This document shows, one piece after another, positions 1 to 9,060 of a stretch of DNA of 64,000 bases (position 1 is its first letter; every line of letters begins with the position of its first letter). Source of the stretch: Rouxiella sp. S1S-2 (lineage in GTDB: Bacteria > Pseudomonadota > Gammaproteobacteria > Enterobacterales > Enterobacteriaceae); contig NZ_WFKL01000001.1 of the NCBI RefSeq assembly GCF_009208105.1, positions 3,472,001-3,536,000 on the forward strand, given 5' to 3'. A program made the translations under genes and the position numbers. The notes under the pieces are model-generated. The model did not search any database, was not told where the DNA came from, and saw nothing but the letters and a program-made list of their open reading frames with translations.

Positions 1-2
1 AG

Positions 3-131
3 TGGCACAGCAAATACTCGCGCCAAAACGGTATTCACGTTTCGCCTACTTTTATCGTTAACGGATTAGTACAGGCTGATATCGGCAGTGGCGACGAGAT
101 TTCCTCCTGGGCAAAACGTATTCAGGGCTAA
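3..131 (+). CDS. C-terminal end of a DsbA-like thioredoxin-fold protein (partial)
   Basis: The window opens inside this gene, and 42 codons are visible before a TAA stop. The frame reads continuously from base 3. The visible segment contains VSPTFIVNG, which looks like the cis-proline loop of thioredoxin-fold oxidoreductases, followed by a short helical tail with two tryptophans in all (WHSKYS and SSWAKR). The CxxC part, if there is one, lies upstream of the window. The DsbA-family assignment rests on this short segment and is moderate only. The downstream tRNA-Asn has its own promoter, so it is not expected to depend on this gene. Confidence 0.55.
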   Translation, partial: WHSKYSRQNGIHVSPTFIVNGLVQADIGSGDEISSWAKRIQG

Positions 132-222
132 CACCTCTGCGGTTGTTTTACCCCGTTGTGGGCGATAAAAGCCGGTTTTGCCGATTTCTTCAACACTCAG
201 ACGCGGTTATGAAGAAAGAGCT

Positions 223-251
223 TTGACAAGCACGGCTCCCCCCGTTAATAT
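223..251 (+). promoter_or_regulatory. Sigma-70 promoter of the first tRNA-Asn
   Basis: A perfect -35 box TTGACA lies at 223-228, followed by a 17-nt spacer and a -10 box TAATAT at 246-251. The tRNA begins at 269. The stretch between the -10 box and the tRNA is GC-rich (TTCGCCCCGTTC), as in growth-rate-controlled stable RNA promoters. Confidence 0.85.
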
Positions 252-268
252 TCGCCCCGTTCAACGAT

Positions 269-344
269 TCCTCTGTAGTTCAGTCGGTAGAACGGCGGAC
301 TGTTAATCCGTATGTCACTGGTTCGAGTCCAGTCAGAGGAGCCA
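269..344 (+). tRNA. tRNA-Asn (anticodon GTT), copy 1
   Basis: The 76-nt cloverleaf is complete. The acceptor strands TCCTCTG and CAGAGGA pair, the anticodon loop is CTGTTAA with GTT at 302-304, the T arm contains GGTTCGAGTCC, and CCA is encoded at the 3' end. The sequence is identical to the second copy at 32458-32533. Enterobacterial tRNA-Asn genes are common integration sites for P4-type islands. Confidence 0.98.
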
Positions 345-355
345 TATTTAGAAAA

Positions 356-388
356 GCCTGCACAAGACAACTTGCGCGGGCTTTTTGC
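356..388 (+). terminator. Rho-independent terminator after tRNA-Asn copy 1
   Basis: An 11-bp stem (GCCTGCACAAG with CTTGCGCGGGC, two G-U pairs, loop ACAA) is followed by a T-run. Its presence 12 nt after the tRNA suggests this locus is uninterrupted, unlike copy 2. Confidence 0.85.
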
Positions 389-1092
389 TTTTTGGGGATT
401 ATGGAATCTCTGGCAGATTCAGATTTTATCCATAACGATGCCGTGTTGAAGGTATAGCGTCAATGCTTTCAGCCAGAAGGCGATTAGATTTCGAGCGGTA
501 TACGAAGGCGCCAGAAGTCTGCCACAGGCTGTCACAGGTCAAACTCTGGTTTTTTTGCCGTGTCAACGACTGAAATACCGAGTGGTTTTACCGGGTCCCT
601 TAGGCACATCCAAAGCAACAAACAGCTAACGATTCATTCTTTAAATGACGGTTGATATACGGTTCTCGTAAAACGCGTCAGCGCGAATCGGATAGAGGGC
701 TATTATCAACAGACACTGATAAACATTCTGGCAATGGTTATAACCCATTCGTTTAAAAACCCAGCATCACAGCCGTTTATGGTCATAGCCCATATTAAGG
801 CATGACTAATATCGCGATGTATTAATTATCGGGGCTTAGGGTATTTCATCTCTCTTGTTAATGCTCATATTCATCAGCAACGTGCTGAGATTCTTAGATT
901 ACTCGTAGATATAATCAATCCCGCCTGAGTAATGATCGGGCTTTTAAGGCGCACTTCCCAAAAACCATTGACAAACCATTACATTACTAGATGTAAAAAT
1001 CTATAAATTTTAGTTTGTTTCAGATAAACCCCGCCTCCCGCATTACATATATTTCTACCTAATTAGTCTTCAACACTACATTAGGAAATGTC
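389..1092. other. Long non-coding stretch, no gene recognised
   Basis: About 700 bases lie between the tRNA terminator and the first small ORF. I see no convincing coding sequence on either strand and no second copy of the tRNA 3' end. A TTGACA at 968-973 is a possible -35 box for the chaperone/effector genes, but no good -10 box sits at the right spacing. The part from about 960 onward is AT-rich. Confidence 0.5.
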
Positions 1093-1266
1093 ATGAAATA
1101 TTCAAGGAACGAAATCTCTAAAACCCGTGCCTCAACGACTCTTTCACGAGTGTGTGCAACCTCATCCACAAATCCGCTGAAAACTACATTATTGCATGAG
1201 CTTGCGATTGATGGTTTTTCCTCTATAGCCTCCAGCCCTACCATCGATGGGGCTTATCCAATATGA
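1093..1266 (+). CDS. Small hypothetical ORF, 57 aa, overlapping the chaperone start
   Basis: The ORF starts at an ATG with an AGGA ribosome site 6 nt upstream (1083-1086). Its TGA stop overlaps the ATG of the next gene (ATGA at 1263-1266), an arrangement typical of translational coupling. The product is rich in Ser and Thr (about a third of residues) and has no membrane segment. I do not recognise it. It could be a true small protein, a leader that feeds ribosomes to the chaperone, or a chance ORF. The ribosome site and the exact overlap are the only support. Confidence 0.4.
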   Translation: MKYSRNEISKTRASTTLSRVCATSSTNPLKTTLLHELAIDGFSSIASSPTIDGAYPI

Positions 1267-1730
1267 CACGGATGTTTATCTCCAGGCCGGTAAAACAGGC
1301 AACCACGGACAAAACTGCCTTGCTAATATACCAGATTAATCAGGTCGTTAAAGACATCCTCAAGGAAACCGGAAAAGCCGTCGGCAACCTTTCCGTAGAG
1401 GCTGGCTCAAAAGTAGTATTTGAATTTCACAACGTTCCTCCCATCACCCTTTCCTTGAATGAAGGACACATCTGGCTCCAGACGCCGCTTATCTGGAGGG
1501 ACGAGTTGCATTTTGCTAAATCTGCAGGTGCCCTTCTGGAGGTACTGCAGTACCCGCTGCCGTGGGTAGTGACCGACCAGCCAGTGCTAGGTCTTCGTGG
1601 CCGGGAGCTGCGGGCGCTGGTTGATGAATCGTGTTTCGTCATTGATACCCGGTTCGGAGAACTCCTCGATGCCTTTTATTTACGCAGTTGCCGTCTGCAA
1701 CAGTGCGCAGGCGAATACTCCAGGCCGTAA
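1263..1730 (+). CDS. InvB/SpaK-like type III secretion chaperone
   Basis: The product has 155 residues, the size of class IB chaperones of Salmonella/Shigella-type type III secretion systems. Seen in the sequence: an N-terminal helix, then a strand pattern (VVFEFHNVPPITLSLNEG followed by IWLQTPL) that closely parallels the VLDLFALPSICISV-WIW core I recall for InvB, and a C-terminal amphipathic helix. Such chaperones are cytosolic dimers that bind the N-terminal region of a cognate effector encoded next to them. Here a 1659-codon gene starts 45 nt downstream in the same direction. No secretion apparatus gene lies in this window. An alternative start is the Met at codon 4. Family placement is by pattern recognition, without an alignment. 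Confidence 0.75.
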   Translation: MTRMFISRPVKQATTDKTALLIYQINQVVKDILKETGKAVGNLSVEAGSKVVFEFHNVPPITLSLNEGHIWLQTPLIWRDELHFAKSAGALLEVLQYPLPWVVTDQPVLGLRGRELRALVDESCFVIDTRFGELLDAFYLRSCRLQQCAGEYSRP

Positions 1731-1775
1731 ATTTGCCAGTCCCTTCCCCCATTATCATAAGAAAAAGAGAAATAC

Positions 1776-4700
1776 ATGAACGAAGTTAAGCTCAGCCGTG
1801 CGAATGTCTCCACACAGGATACCCACACCACTCAAGCTTCCAAAACAGAACAGAACAGACAGCTGGCACATGCCGATTCCTGGATGGATAAGCTGTCATC
1901 GGTGTTTTCGGAGTCAGTGGCTTCATTTACCAATCCACCGGTAGACGAGGCTAAAGCAATGGAACAGCTGAATGATTTGTTTAAAGAGCTGAAAAAAGAT
2001 GCCAAAAGCCCGCTTAACGGTGGAACAGAACATTCGCTGAGTGTAAAAATCGAAATGGCTCTGAGGAAGCACAAAACAGAGGCGCAGACCCCGTTATCTG
2101 ACCCAGCAACCTTACTGCGAAAGATGTTAACAGAGGAGAATCTGATTAAGGTTTCCGGTGGGCATTGGTTCGATGGCCTGCATCTTGACGTCGGGATGGA
2201 TCATCTGTTCGCGCGCATTCTAGGAGCGAATCCTAAGGATGAGAAAGCGATGGCGAAAATTGAACGCATGAATCTGGAACAAACAAAACCCGCCTTGTAT
2301 CAATGGTTATCAAAAGAGGTTTATGCAGTCGTGGCGAAGGGAACGCCGTCCAAAGCGGATATACAGAAAATCGGCATGTCATATATTAGCAGTGCCGGCG
2401 TCGGCATGGCGCTCGCAAGCCTGGGGCCAGTGGGCACCGGTCTGTCAATCGCCTGGTACAGCTGCCAGATTTTAAAGCAGCTCAGTCAGGAAGGCCTCAT
2501 GAATACGGTCAACTCCCAGATGAAGGCCCAGCTGGATACGTGGATGGGGGCGAAAATGGCGGGAGGGGTTATCTCTGCCGCGGATGACCTGGAACTCTTT
2601 ACCCATCTCGGAGATTGGTTGAGCGGAATTACCCCTGAGAGTATTGCTGGCAGAATGAACACCCATCAGCCTGGCGCAACGATGGTTGATACCGGAGGAA
2701 AGGGACCCGAACTTACGTTACTGACTGCGCCGACAATCAGTGGAGGCGAGAGGGTCCCCAAGAATGTTGATGCCGAAGGCTGGATAGCAAACAGCGTGCT
2801 TAACTGGGAAAATACGGACGTCGTTGAAAAGATACTGATGAAAGCAAAAACCTGTTATGAATTCCTGCTTCCGGAACAAGATACAGCCCCAGAGGTGTGT
2901 TCAAGCTCGCCTAACAGTGCAAATACTACCGCTATGGCCCTGCCAACCAAGATGGTGAAGAGTGTCGTGGAAGAGGGAATGGCGGAGAAAATACGCGTAC
3001 TGGACGGTGAGGGGAATTTGAAACAACGCTTACGGCTGGCCAACGCTGACACTCCCGTTGAACTTTCAAATGCCAAAGTGCCAAATAAGATGTCCGGCAC
3101 GGTAGCTACCACTGTCGCACCTTCAAGGTTTCAGCTCAGACCCGAGAAATCTTCGGGCGGAGAAACCGCTGTCTCCCCGACAGGAAGCAAAATAGAAAAC
3201 ACGGCAGAAAGAACCAATGCGGCTTTGGCAAAGAAGCCTGAAGAGGAAATGCTGTTGCAAGAGATAGGCCGCAGTTTTGTCTCGCCGAGGGATAATTTGC
3301 AGGGTGTGAATATAGTCCCAACAGATCCGAGTTATGTCAGCAACATGTTGACAACCCTGGCAGTCACTCTGGTGGCGGGTAAGGCAGCCGGAGCAGTAGC
3401 TTTCATGGCACAGCAGTTTAAGACGGCTGAAAGCAAACCGACTTCTCTGTCGGAATTAGCAAATAAACAGCCTGAGCCGGAAAATCCCTTTGCTGCGAAT
3501 AAACCAATAATTTATCAGGCACTCGACTCTCTTTCCGCAGATGTGATAAGAACTGCCTTTGCAGATCATCCTCATGAATTAAATGAGGACAAGTTATATG
3601 AACTTTATTCATATGCAAAAGAGGACTATGCAAAAATTATCATTGAGGGGATAGCTTTTATTTCCGAAAATTATGTTGACAGTAAAATTATTACGGCGAT
3701 TCAACAGGCAAGAGTCCGTTCTAACCTACCTGATGACGTTGCATTGGTCGACATGTTAAAAAATAAGCAATTTATCCTGGAAATTTCTAAGATGCTAGCG
3801 GACGGGCAATTTGAACACCCTTCTCTTCAGGCCTGCAATCTAGAAAAACTAATGGAGCCCATCCTCTCCAGAACGCCAGTAATGGCATTTGATGTAGAAG
3901 TTGGTTTGGTTTCGGAGTACTCAAGTAGGTTAACAGCCAAAATCGACAGCTATTTCTTCCCAGACGGCGGTGCAGAAGTGAAACTGGCTGCGATGAAAGC
4001 TATTAATGAAAAACCAAAACCTTCGATAATGCAGATGTACGAAAAAGAATATGATAAAATGCATGAGGCCGTATCGAATCAACACGCTTTAAACAAGTTT
4101 GGTATGAACGACTATGAATATTGGTATACTGAGAAGGGTGCAGCCAACACAGTTCAAGACTTATCGAGTACAATTACAGATCCAGAACTGGATGGATATA
4201 TTGTATCTGCAGCGTATAACACTGGGAATGGAATCCCTATTCCGTTGAATAAATATGCTGAGTTTATTGAAAATTTTAATAATGCAAAAGCCAATACAGT
4301 AGACTATTTAAAGAATTTTAATATTAATATTTTGGTAGATGACATTTGCCTGGATGAGATAAGAAAAATACCCACACTACAAAATGCGAATCTTGAAGAT
4401 AGAGTATCGTTGTACGATCTTCACAAAAGAATGGATTTGAGTTTAAAAGAAGTCGCGCTCGGTGGCATCTTTAGAAATTATCCGTCTTCCAGAACTGTAG
4501 CCATCTTTAGTAAGGCAGACGAAAAAAAACCGTATCATCAACACGATGTAAAATTCAAAGAATCAGTGATAAAGCTTGCGGGTAACGTTGAAGCCAGACT
4601 TGAAGAGACCATCAGGAATAATTTATCTCGGCCTGACGCTAAAAATGTAGTGAAGAATTTTATTGGGATTTCATTTAAGACTCAGCTAATAGATTACATG

Positions 4701-6755
4701 AAAAAAGCGTCTGTAGAAGACTTACGAGAGTTTGGCCCTGCCATTAATGATATTCTCGCAGGAACAACACAACCTAAGTTAATGGCGGTGCTGGAATATC
4801 CGATGTCTAACATCATCGCACTAAAAGGAATAGGTGAACGCTATCTTGCTGTCTCTACGTTGACACAAGAATCTAAGATCGTACCGAACAGACAGGGATT
4901 GGAAAATGATCAGAGCTTACAAGATTGGTTATTGCACCACTTGTCTTTCTATGACTCTCAAAGAAATATGGTTAAAACGTCTTTCACGGAAAAATTACTC
5001 GATCCTTTACATGGTATCACGCATTATGAATATCCGGTAAAATATAGTGAAACGGGTGATTACACGTCAGACTTGACTCAGCGTCATATTGACAAATTGA
5101 ATTCCGATCCGGATGTTTTAATAAAAACTCGCTTTGAACAAGAAGTTGATACTGTTCTTTCCGCAGGTATCGATTTTCTAGGGATTCTGTCAGTGGGGGT
5201 GATATTCACACCGGCCAGCGCACTGGGCGTATTTTGCTCAGTGGCCATGGGTATGGGTATTTCAGCGATGCAAGTTGCGAAGTACTTTGTAGCAGAAACA
5301 CCAGATGAAAAGATGGATGCGTTGTTAGAAGCAGTAATGAGTGGTGTATTTGATACGGGTCTAGAGATAACTCAGGCGATAAAATTTTTTCGACAGCAGA
5401 TGTCATTAGCGATAAAAAGTAGTTTGAAGAATACGCCCAATAATTTCAGGCTGCCAGATTCAAAAACAAATATTGCATCTATACCCGCAGATTATAGAAA
5501 AGCGAAACCTATTGCTGAAGGAACAGCGGCAAAAATTTATAGTGTAGACGATTACCTGATTAAAGAATTTAAGCGCCCGTTGAAAGAAGGTGACTTCTCT
5601 AAAGATAATTTATTATTAACGCAATCAAAAACAAATAGTTTTTCGGGGGCATTGCATGATGCAAATAATAATGCCGTAGCATTCAACCGTCTTTACGGAG
5701 AGGGTTCATCCTTCGTCTTCATTGATAATATTGGAGATTCTAAAATTGTTTCGATGAAAATGCCTAAAATACCGGGTGAATCTTTAGAATCCATTCTAAA
5801 GCAAGACAATTTACAACAAATGAAAAATATCAGGAATTCACTGAGTGATGAAAATACTATACAGTCTATAATAGATCGTACACTTGCTGATTTGAAAAAA
5901 AATGGTATTATGCATGATGATATCAATCTCGCAAATATCATGTTCAATCCAGAGACTGACAAATTCACCCTGGTAGATTTTGACCGTGCAAGAATAAGCT
6001 CTAAAAAAGATGGACTGATCCCAGAACTGTCTGCTTCTCAGATGACCCCGATGGAGAAAAAGTTTAAAGCTGATTTAAATGAATTTAAAAGAAATATTGA
6101 TAAACTCGAGCAACTAGAAAATAATGCCATCAAATTGGATTTCGATAATCTGGACAACAACCCAAATTTGATCAGTACCTGTTCCCCTCTGATAACTGCC
6201 TCAAGACATACGCGGGGAATTATACCCTGTACAGCCGCAAGCTCTGAATTTTTAGATTTCGAGCTTCCGGCCTTGGTCAATAACAGAAAACAACTTATCG
6301 ATACTGAATTCAATTCACTAAAAGAAGCAGTTGCAAATCACGAAGACATTTTCACCACTACTGTAACCACCCCCAAGGACATCGAAAGATTAAAAGACCC
6401 AAACTATCAAGCCAAATTTATATTTGTACAAAATGCCCAAGGCAATCAGCAACTAATTATCGGTGGCATTGGTAAGAAAACTAACGTAAAAACGATTTCC
6501 CATCCTTCTTTACTAAGCGAATTAACTATTGATAAAACAGAATTGAAGATACAATCTGCTGGATACTTAGGTATGACAAAAAAAGGTGACGCTTACCTAC
6601 TCAATACTTCAGGGCACTATAGACCCACTTACGATCATTTACGTGCAGCTCAGAAATTTCTTAGAGAAGTTGTGGGTGTTGAAAATGTTCATAAAGTTAA
6701 GTCCTCAACTATTAAATACCTATGGCTACATGCATTTAAAAGAATCATTGGTTGA
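1776..6755 (+). CDS. Very large putative type III effector with a C-terminal kinase-like domain
   Basis: The product has 1659 residues and no signal peptide, which fits delivery by type III secretion with the chaperone just upstream. The N-terminal part is Gln/Ser/Thr-rich. Hydrophobic stretches lie near residues 204-230 and 523-548, and a stronger one near 1125-1165 (FLGILSVGVIFTPASALG). From about 1243 to 1420 a kinase-like core is visible: a loop AEGTAAKIYS, Lys1263 in LIKEF, a catalytic-loop sequence HDDINLAN with Asp1382 and Asn1387, and a metal-binding DFD at 1401-1403. The order and spacing match protein kinases of the reduced type found in bacterial effectors. The C-terminus carries a GHYRPT motif (1613-1618) in a small domain that I recognise from other large toxins but cannot name. 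The second half of the gene is AT-rich, suggesting transfer. The substrate is unknown. Confidence 0.75.
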   Translation: MNEVKLSRANVSTQDTHTTQASKTEQNRQLAHADSWMDKLSSVFSESVASFTNPPVDEAKAMEQLNDLFKELKKDAKSPLNGGTEHSLSVKIEMALRKHKTEAQTPLSDPATLLRKMLTEENLIKVSGGHWFDGLHLDVGMDHLFARILGANPKDEKAMAKIERMNLEQTKPALYQWLSKEVYAVVAKGTPSKADIQKIGMSYISSAGVGMALASLGPVGTGLSIAWYSCQILKQLSQEGLMNTVNSQMKAQLDTWMGAKMAGGVISAADDLELFTHLGDWLSGITPESIAGRMNTHQPGATMVDTGGKGPELTLLTAPTISGGERVPKNVDAEGWIANSVLNWENTDVVEKILMKAKTCYEFLLPEQDTAPEVCSSSPNSANTTAMALPTKMVKSVVEEGMAEKIRVLDGEGNLKQRLRLANADTPVELSNAKVPNKMSGTVATTVAPSRFQLRPEKSSGGETAVSPTGSKIENTAERTNAALAKKPEEEMLLQEIGRSFVSPRDNLQGVNIVPTDPSYVSNMLTTLAVTLVAGKAAGAVAFMAQQFKTAESKPTSLSELANKQPEPENPFAANKPIIYQALDSLSADVIRTAFADHPHELNEDKLYELYSYAKEDYAKIIIEGIAFISENYVDSKIITAIQQARVRSNLPDDVALVDMLKNKQFILEISKMLADGQFEHPSLQACNLEKLMEPILSRTPVMAFDVEVGLVSEYSSRLTAKIDSYFFPDGGAEVKLAAMKAINEKPKPSIMQMYEKEYDKMHEAVSNQHALNKFGMNDYEYWYTEKGAANTVQDLSSTITDPELDGYIVSAAYNTGNGIPIPLNKYAEFIENFNNAKANTVDYLKNFNINILVDDICLDEIRKIPTLQNANLEDRVSLYDLHKRMDLSLKEVALGGIFRNYPSSRTVAIFSKADEKKPYHQHDVKFKESVIKLAGNVEARLEETIRNNLSRPDAKNVVKNFIGISFKTQLIDYMKKASVEDLREFGPAINDILAGTTQPKLMAVLEYPMSNIIALKGIGERYLAVSTLTQESKIVPNRQGLENDQSLQDWLLHHLSFYDSQRNMVKTSFTEKLLDPLHGITHYEYPVKYSETGDYTSDLTQRHIDKLNSDPDVLIKTRFEQEVDTVLSAGIDFLGILSVGVIFTPASALGVFCSVAMGMGISAMQVAKYFVAETPDEKMDALLEAVMSGVFDTGLEITQAIKFFRQQMSLAIKSSLKNTPNNFRLPDSKTNIASIPADYRKAKPIAEGTAAKIYSVDDYLIKEFKRPLKEGDFSKDNLLLTQSKTNSFSGALHDANNNAVAFNRLYGEGSSFVFIDNIGDSKIVSMKMPKIPGESLESILKQDNLQQMKNIRNSLSDENTIQSIIDRTLADLKKNGIMHDDINLANIMFNPETDKFTLVDFDRARISSKKDGLIPELSASQMTPMEKKFKADLNEFKRNIDKLEQLENNAIKLDFDNLDNNPNLISTCSPLITASRHTRGIIPCTAASSEFLDFELPALVNNRKQLIDTEFNSLKEAVANHEDIFTTTVTTPKDIERLKDPNYQAKFIFVQNAQGNQQLIIGGIGKKTNVKTISHPSLLSELTIDKTELKIQSAGYLGMTKKGDAYLLNTSGHYRPTYDHLRAAQKFLREVVGVENVHKVKSSTIKYLWLHAFKRIIG

Positions 6756-6816
6756 TTACCTAGAAGAAAATAACGGTTAAAATACTAAATTTATTTCTCG
6801 CCGGATATTGAAAGCT

Positions 6817-6876
6817 TGAGAGTTATCGCTTTTCCCAGGGTGTCGAACCCTTATACAAAAAATGCGGTAACTCTCA
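6817..6876 (+). repeat. Long inverted repeat after the effector gene
   Basis: A 13-bp stem (6817-6829 with 6864-6876, one G-T pair) encloses a 34-nt loop that itself holds a 5-bp hairpin (AGGGT/ACCCT). It begins 62 nt after the effector stop. There is no T-run, so it may be a structured 3' end or a relic of an element end rather than a simple terminator. Confidence 0.5.
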
Positions 6877-7009
6877 TGATTCATACTAATAATCCCTTAA
6901 TAGAATATTGGATCGACATTTTTATTCCTGAATTTAAAAATACCTATAATCCCAACCCAATGCTATTCAGATTCAAAGCTGAATATTTTTATTAAACCAA
7001 GGCCGACAT

Positions 7010-7163
7010 TCAGGCGTATTGCTTAGAAAATTTATACTCCAGAGTGTTAATCACGGCGCGAACTCTGGCAGAGGGATTCAGGTCCGGATGTAAAACCAGC
7101 CATATGGTAGTTAAATCATAAACATCGAATGGATATAATGTTGTTACCGAGCAAACTTCATCA
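7010..7163 (-). pseudogene. Remnant of a LysR-type regulator (C-terminal end only)
   Basis: On the minus strand about 50 codons read continuously to a TGA at 7010-7012. They contain SVTTLYPFDVYDLTTIWLVL, HPDLNPSARVRAVINTL and a short tail, which is the usual last segment of LysR-family effector-binding domains. A stop lies just upstream in this frame and there is no helix-turn-helix part. The remnant abuts the 3' end of the yeiL-like gene, so the rest was probably lost by deletion when the neighbouring DNA arrived. Confidence 0.7.
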
Positions 7164-7853
7164 TTATAGCGGTATTACTCCTTCTGGCTCCATTTCACGC
7201 GCTAAGGTAATAAACGCCTCTTTATTTTTAATCGCATATCCGGAGTTTTGCTTAGTTAATGAACCTTCCTCAACAAATTGTGCAATCACAAACAATAAAT
7301 GACGGTACGACACCCCCATGTATTCGGCAACTTGGGTGTGCCTTTCGTTATATAAATCAGAATGTTGTGTTAATAATATAAATGCAGCAAGGCGATTCAC
7401 CAACGGGAATGATTGATTCCTCGTTAAAGATACAATATTTCGATAATTTTTCTGCGTTAAACTCATACAGAGATCGCGTAAAAAAACAGTATCATTTAAA
7501 AGCTGAGTTCTATATTGCTTCGCGGGTAAAGCCAGACACCAACACTCCTCAATAGCCTGTACGGCGCGTGATTCATGCTGTTGATCTATTAGCTCAATTT
7601 CACCAATAAAACAATTCGGCCCAAAGAAATCAATCAGCGAAATTCGACCATTTGCCAGAGTCGCATAAAGCTTTGCTCGCCCACGGGCGAGATAAAACAA
7701 GTGAAAAGGCCGCTCTCCCTCCTTAACAATATAATCACCCGCCATAATGTGAAGCAGTCTAGTTTCCTGCATAACATCAAGCGAAAATTTATGCTGATAG
7801 TCAGAATTTTTTATTAATTGGCTCTTAAGATTTTCATTATGGATTTCTTTCAT
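7164..7853 (-). CDS. yeiL: Crp/Fnr-family regulator YeiL
   Basis: The product is a transcription factor with an N-terminal cyclic-nucleotide-binding-like beta barrel (for example [11 protein letters not shown] and [18 protein letters not shown]) and a C-terminal helix-turn-helix ([18 protein letters not shown]). It matches enterobacterial YeiL, known as a regulator linked to stationary-phase nitrogen starvation. It is divergent from rihB, as expected for that locus. I chose the ATG at codon 3 of the longest frame because AGAGA lies 7 nt before it; the upstream ATG at 7859 has almost no spacing. The intergenic region holds two dyads that could be its operators. Confidence 0.85.
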   Translation of the reverse strand: MKEIHNENLKSQLIKNSDYQHKFSLDVMQETRLLHIMAGDYIVKEGERPFHLFYLARGRAKLYATLANGRISLIDFFGPNCFIGEIELIDQQHESRAVQAIEECWCLALPAKQYRTQLLNDTVFLRDLCMSLTQKNYRNIVSLTRNQSFPLVNRLAAFILLTQHSDLYNERHTQVAEYMGVSYRHLLFVIAQFVEEGSLTKQNSGYAIKNKEAFITLAREMEPEGVIPL

Positions 7854-7866
7854 AATCATTTCTCTG

Positions 7867-7882
7867 TATGAGATTTCTCATA
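7867..7882. promoter_or_regulatory. 16-bp palindrome upstream of yeiL
   Basis: TATGAGA and TCTCATA form perfect 7-bp arms around TT, just before the yeiL start. The position suits an autoregulatory operator of a dimeric regulator. No binding data are visible in sequence. Confidence 0.45.
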
Positions 7883-7902
7883 TTTAACATACGTTTTTTA
7901 CT

Positions 7903-7974
7903 GTTAGGGTTAAAGCGTTGACGTAACACTTTTAACATTTAATTAAATCATATGCATTTTATTGAAACCCTAAC
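7903..7974. repeat. Inverted repeat GTTAGGGTT...AACCCTAAC across the yeiL-rihB gap
   Basis: Perfect 9-bp arms lie at 7903-7911 and 7966-7974, 54 nt apart. The second arm is immediately before the rihB ribosome site. Two phased copies of a half-site or a looped operator are both possible. Confidence 0.5.
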
Positions 7975-7988
7975 AAAGGAAATGAGAG

Positions 7989-8921
7989 ATGGCTCAAAGA
8001 AAAATTATACTCGATTGTGATCCGGGTCATGATGATGCTATTGCAATTTTGATGGCGGCAAAACATCCAGCCATTAACCTCCTCGGAATAACTATCGTTG
8101 CAGGTAATCAGACTCTGGATAAAACGTTAGTAAATGGATTAAATGTCTGCCAGCAGTTAGGTATCGACGTGCCCGTTTTTGCCGGAATGCCTCTGCCACT
8201 AATGCGCCAACAGATCGTGGCCGATAATATTCACGGAGAAACAGGACTTGATGGCCCTGTATTTGGGCCCCTAAAACGCAAAGCAGAGAGCACCCATGCC
8301 GTTCAATTTATCATTGATTCGCTGATGGCCAGCGAGGGTGATATCACTCTGGTACCCGTTGCCCCCTTGACCAATATTGCGGTCGCCATGCGTATGCAGC
8401 CCGCTATCATCCCTAAAATAAAGGAAATCGTGTTGATGGGCGGTGCCTACGGCACGGGAAACTTTACCCCATCGGCAGAATTCAATATCTATGCAGACCC
8501 AGAAGCGGCGCACGTCGTGTTTAGTTCAGGCGCGCCTTTAGTAATGCTGGGCCTTGATTTGACCAACCAGACTGCCTGTACCCCAGACGTCATTTCCCGG
8601 ATGGAGAAAGCCGGGGGGCCGGCTGGGAAGTTGTTCAGTGACATGATGAATTTCACGCTTAAAACTCAACATGAAAACTACGGCTTAGCCGGTGGGCCGG
8701 TACATGATGCTACTTGTATTGGCTATCTCATTAATCCCGAAAGGATTAAAACACGTGATATGTATGTGGAAATCGATGTTAACAGTGGTCCGTGTTATGG
8801 ACGAACAGTGTGTGATGAGCTTGGTGTTACCGGCAAAGCTGCAAATACAAAAGTCGGGATCACTATTGATACCCAATGGTTTTGGGACCTCGTGGAAGAT
8901 TGTGTACGAATGTATCACTGA
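7989..8921 (+). CDS. rihB: Ribonucleoside hydrolase RihB
   Basis: The product splits ribonucleosides to ribose and base; the E. coli RihB enzyme prefers pyrimidine nucleosides. The N-terminal DCDPGHDDA at residues 9-17 is the calcium- and ribose-binding signature of the inosine-uridine nucleoside hydrolase family. A later GPVHDATC supplies the conserved His-Asp, and [11 protein letters not shown] is the typical middle motif. At 310 residues it is full length. It lies between divergent yeiL and a downstream NupX-type nucleoside carrier, the same gene set as E. coli yeiL-rihB-nupX, so it works in nucleoside salvage. A good ribosome site (AAAGGA) precedes the ATG. Confidence 0.93.
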   Translation: MAQRKIILDCDPGHDDAIAILMAAKHPAINLLGITIVAGNQTLDKTLVNGLNVCQQLGIDVPVFAGMPLPLMRQQIVADNIHGETGLDGPVFGPLKRKAESTHAVQFIIDSLMASEGDITLVPVAPLTNIAVAMRMQPAIIPKIKEIVLMGGAYGTGNFTPSAEFNIYADPEAAHVVFSSGAPLVMLGLDLTNQTACTPDVISRMEKAGGPAGKLFSDMMNFTLKTQHENYGLAGGPVHDATCIGYLINPERIKTRDMYVEIDVNSGPCYGRTVCDELGVTGKAANTKVGITIDTQWFWDLVEDCVRMYH

Positions 8922-9060
8922 TTAAATGCCATAACAGCACCTGCATAAGGCATGCAATAATGTGCAAACCTCATTGCATGCCGATCAACCTAATGGGCTG
9001 TTTGCCGTCGCCCATATAGATATCAAATATATCGAGATTTTTAATAACGAGATAATCATT

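Noticed and set aside
1059..1244. Minus-strand ORF of 61 codons opposite the small coupled ORF
   Set aside because: No ribosome site and no family pattern; it is the shadow of the plus-strand ORF that has a good ribosome site.
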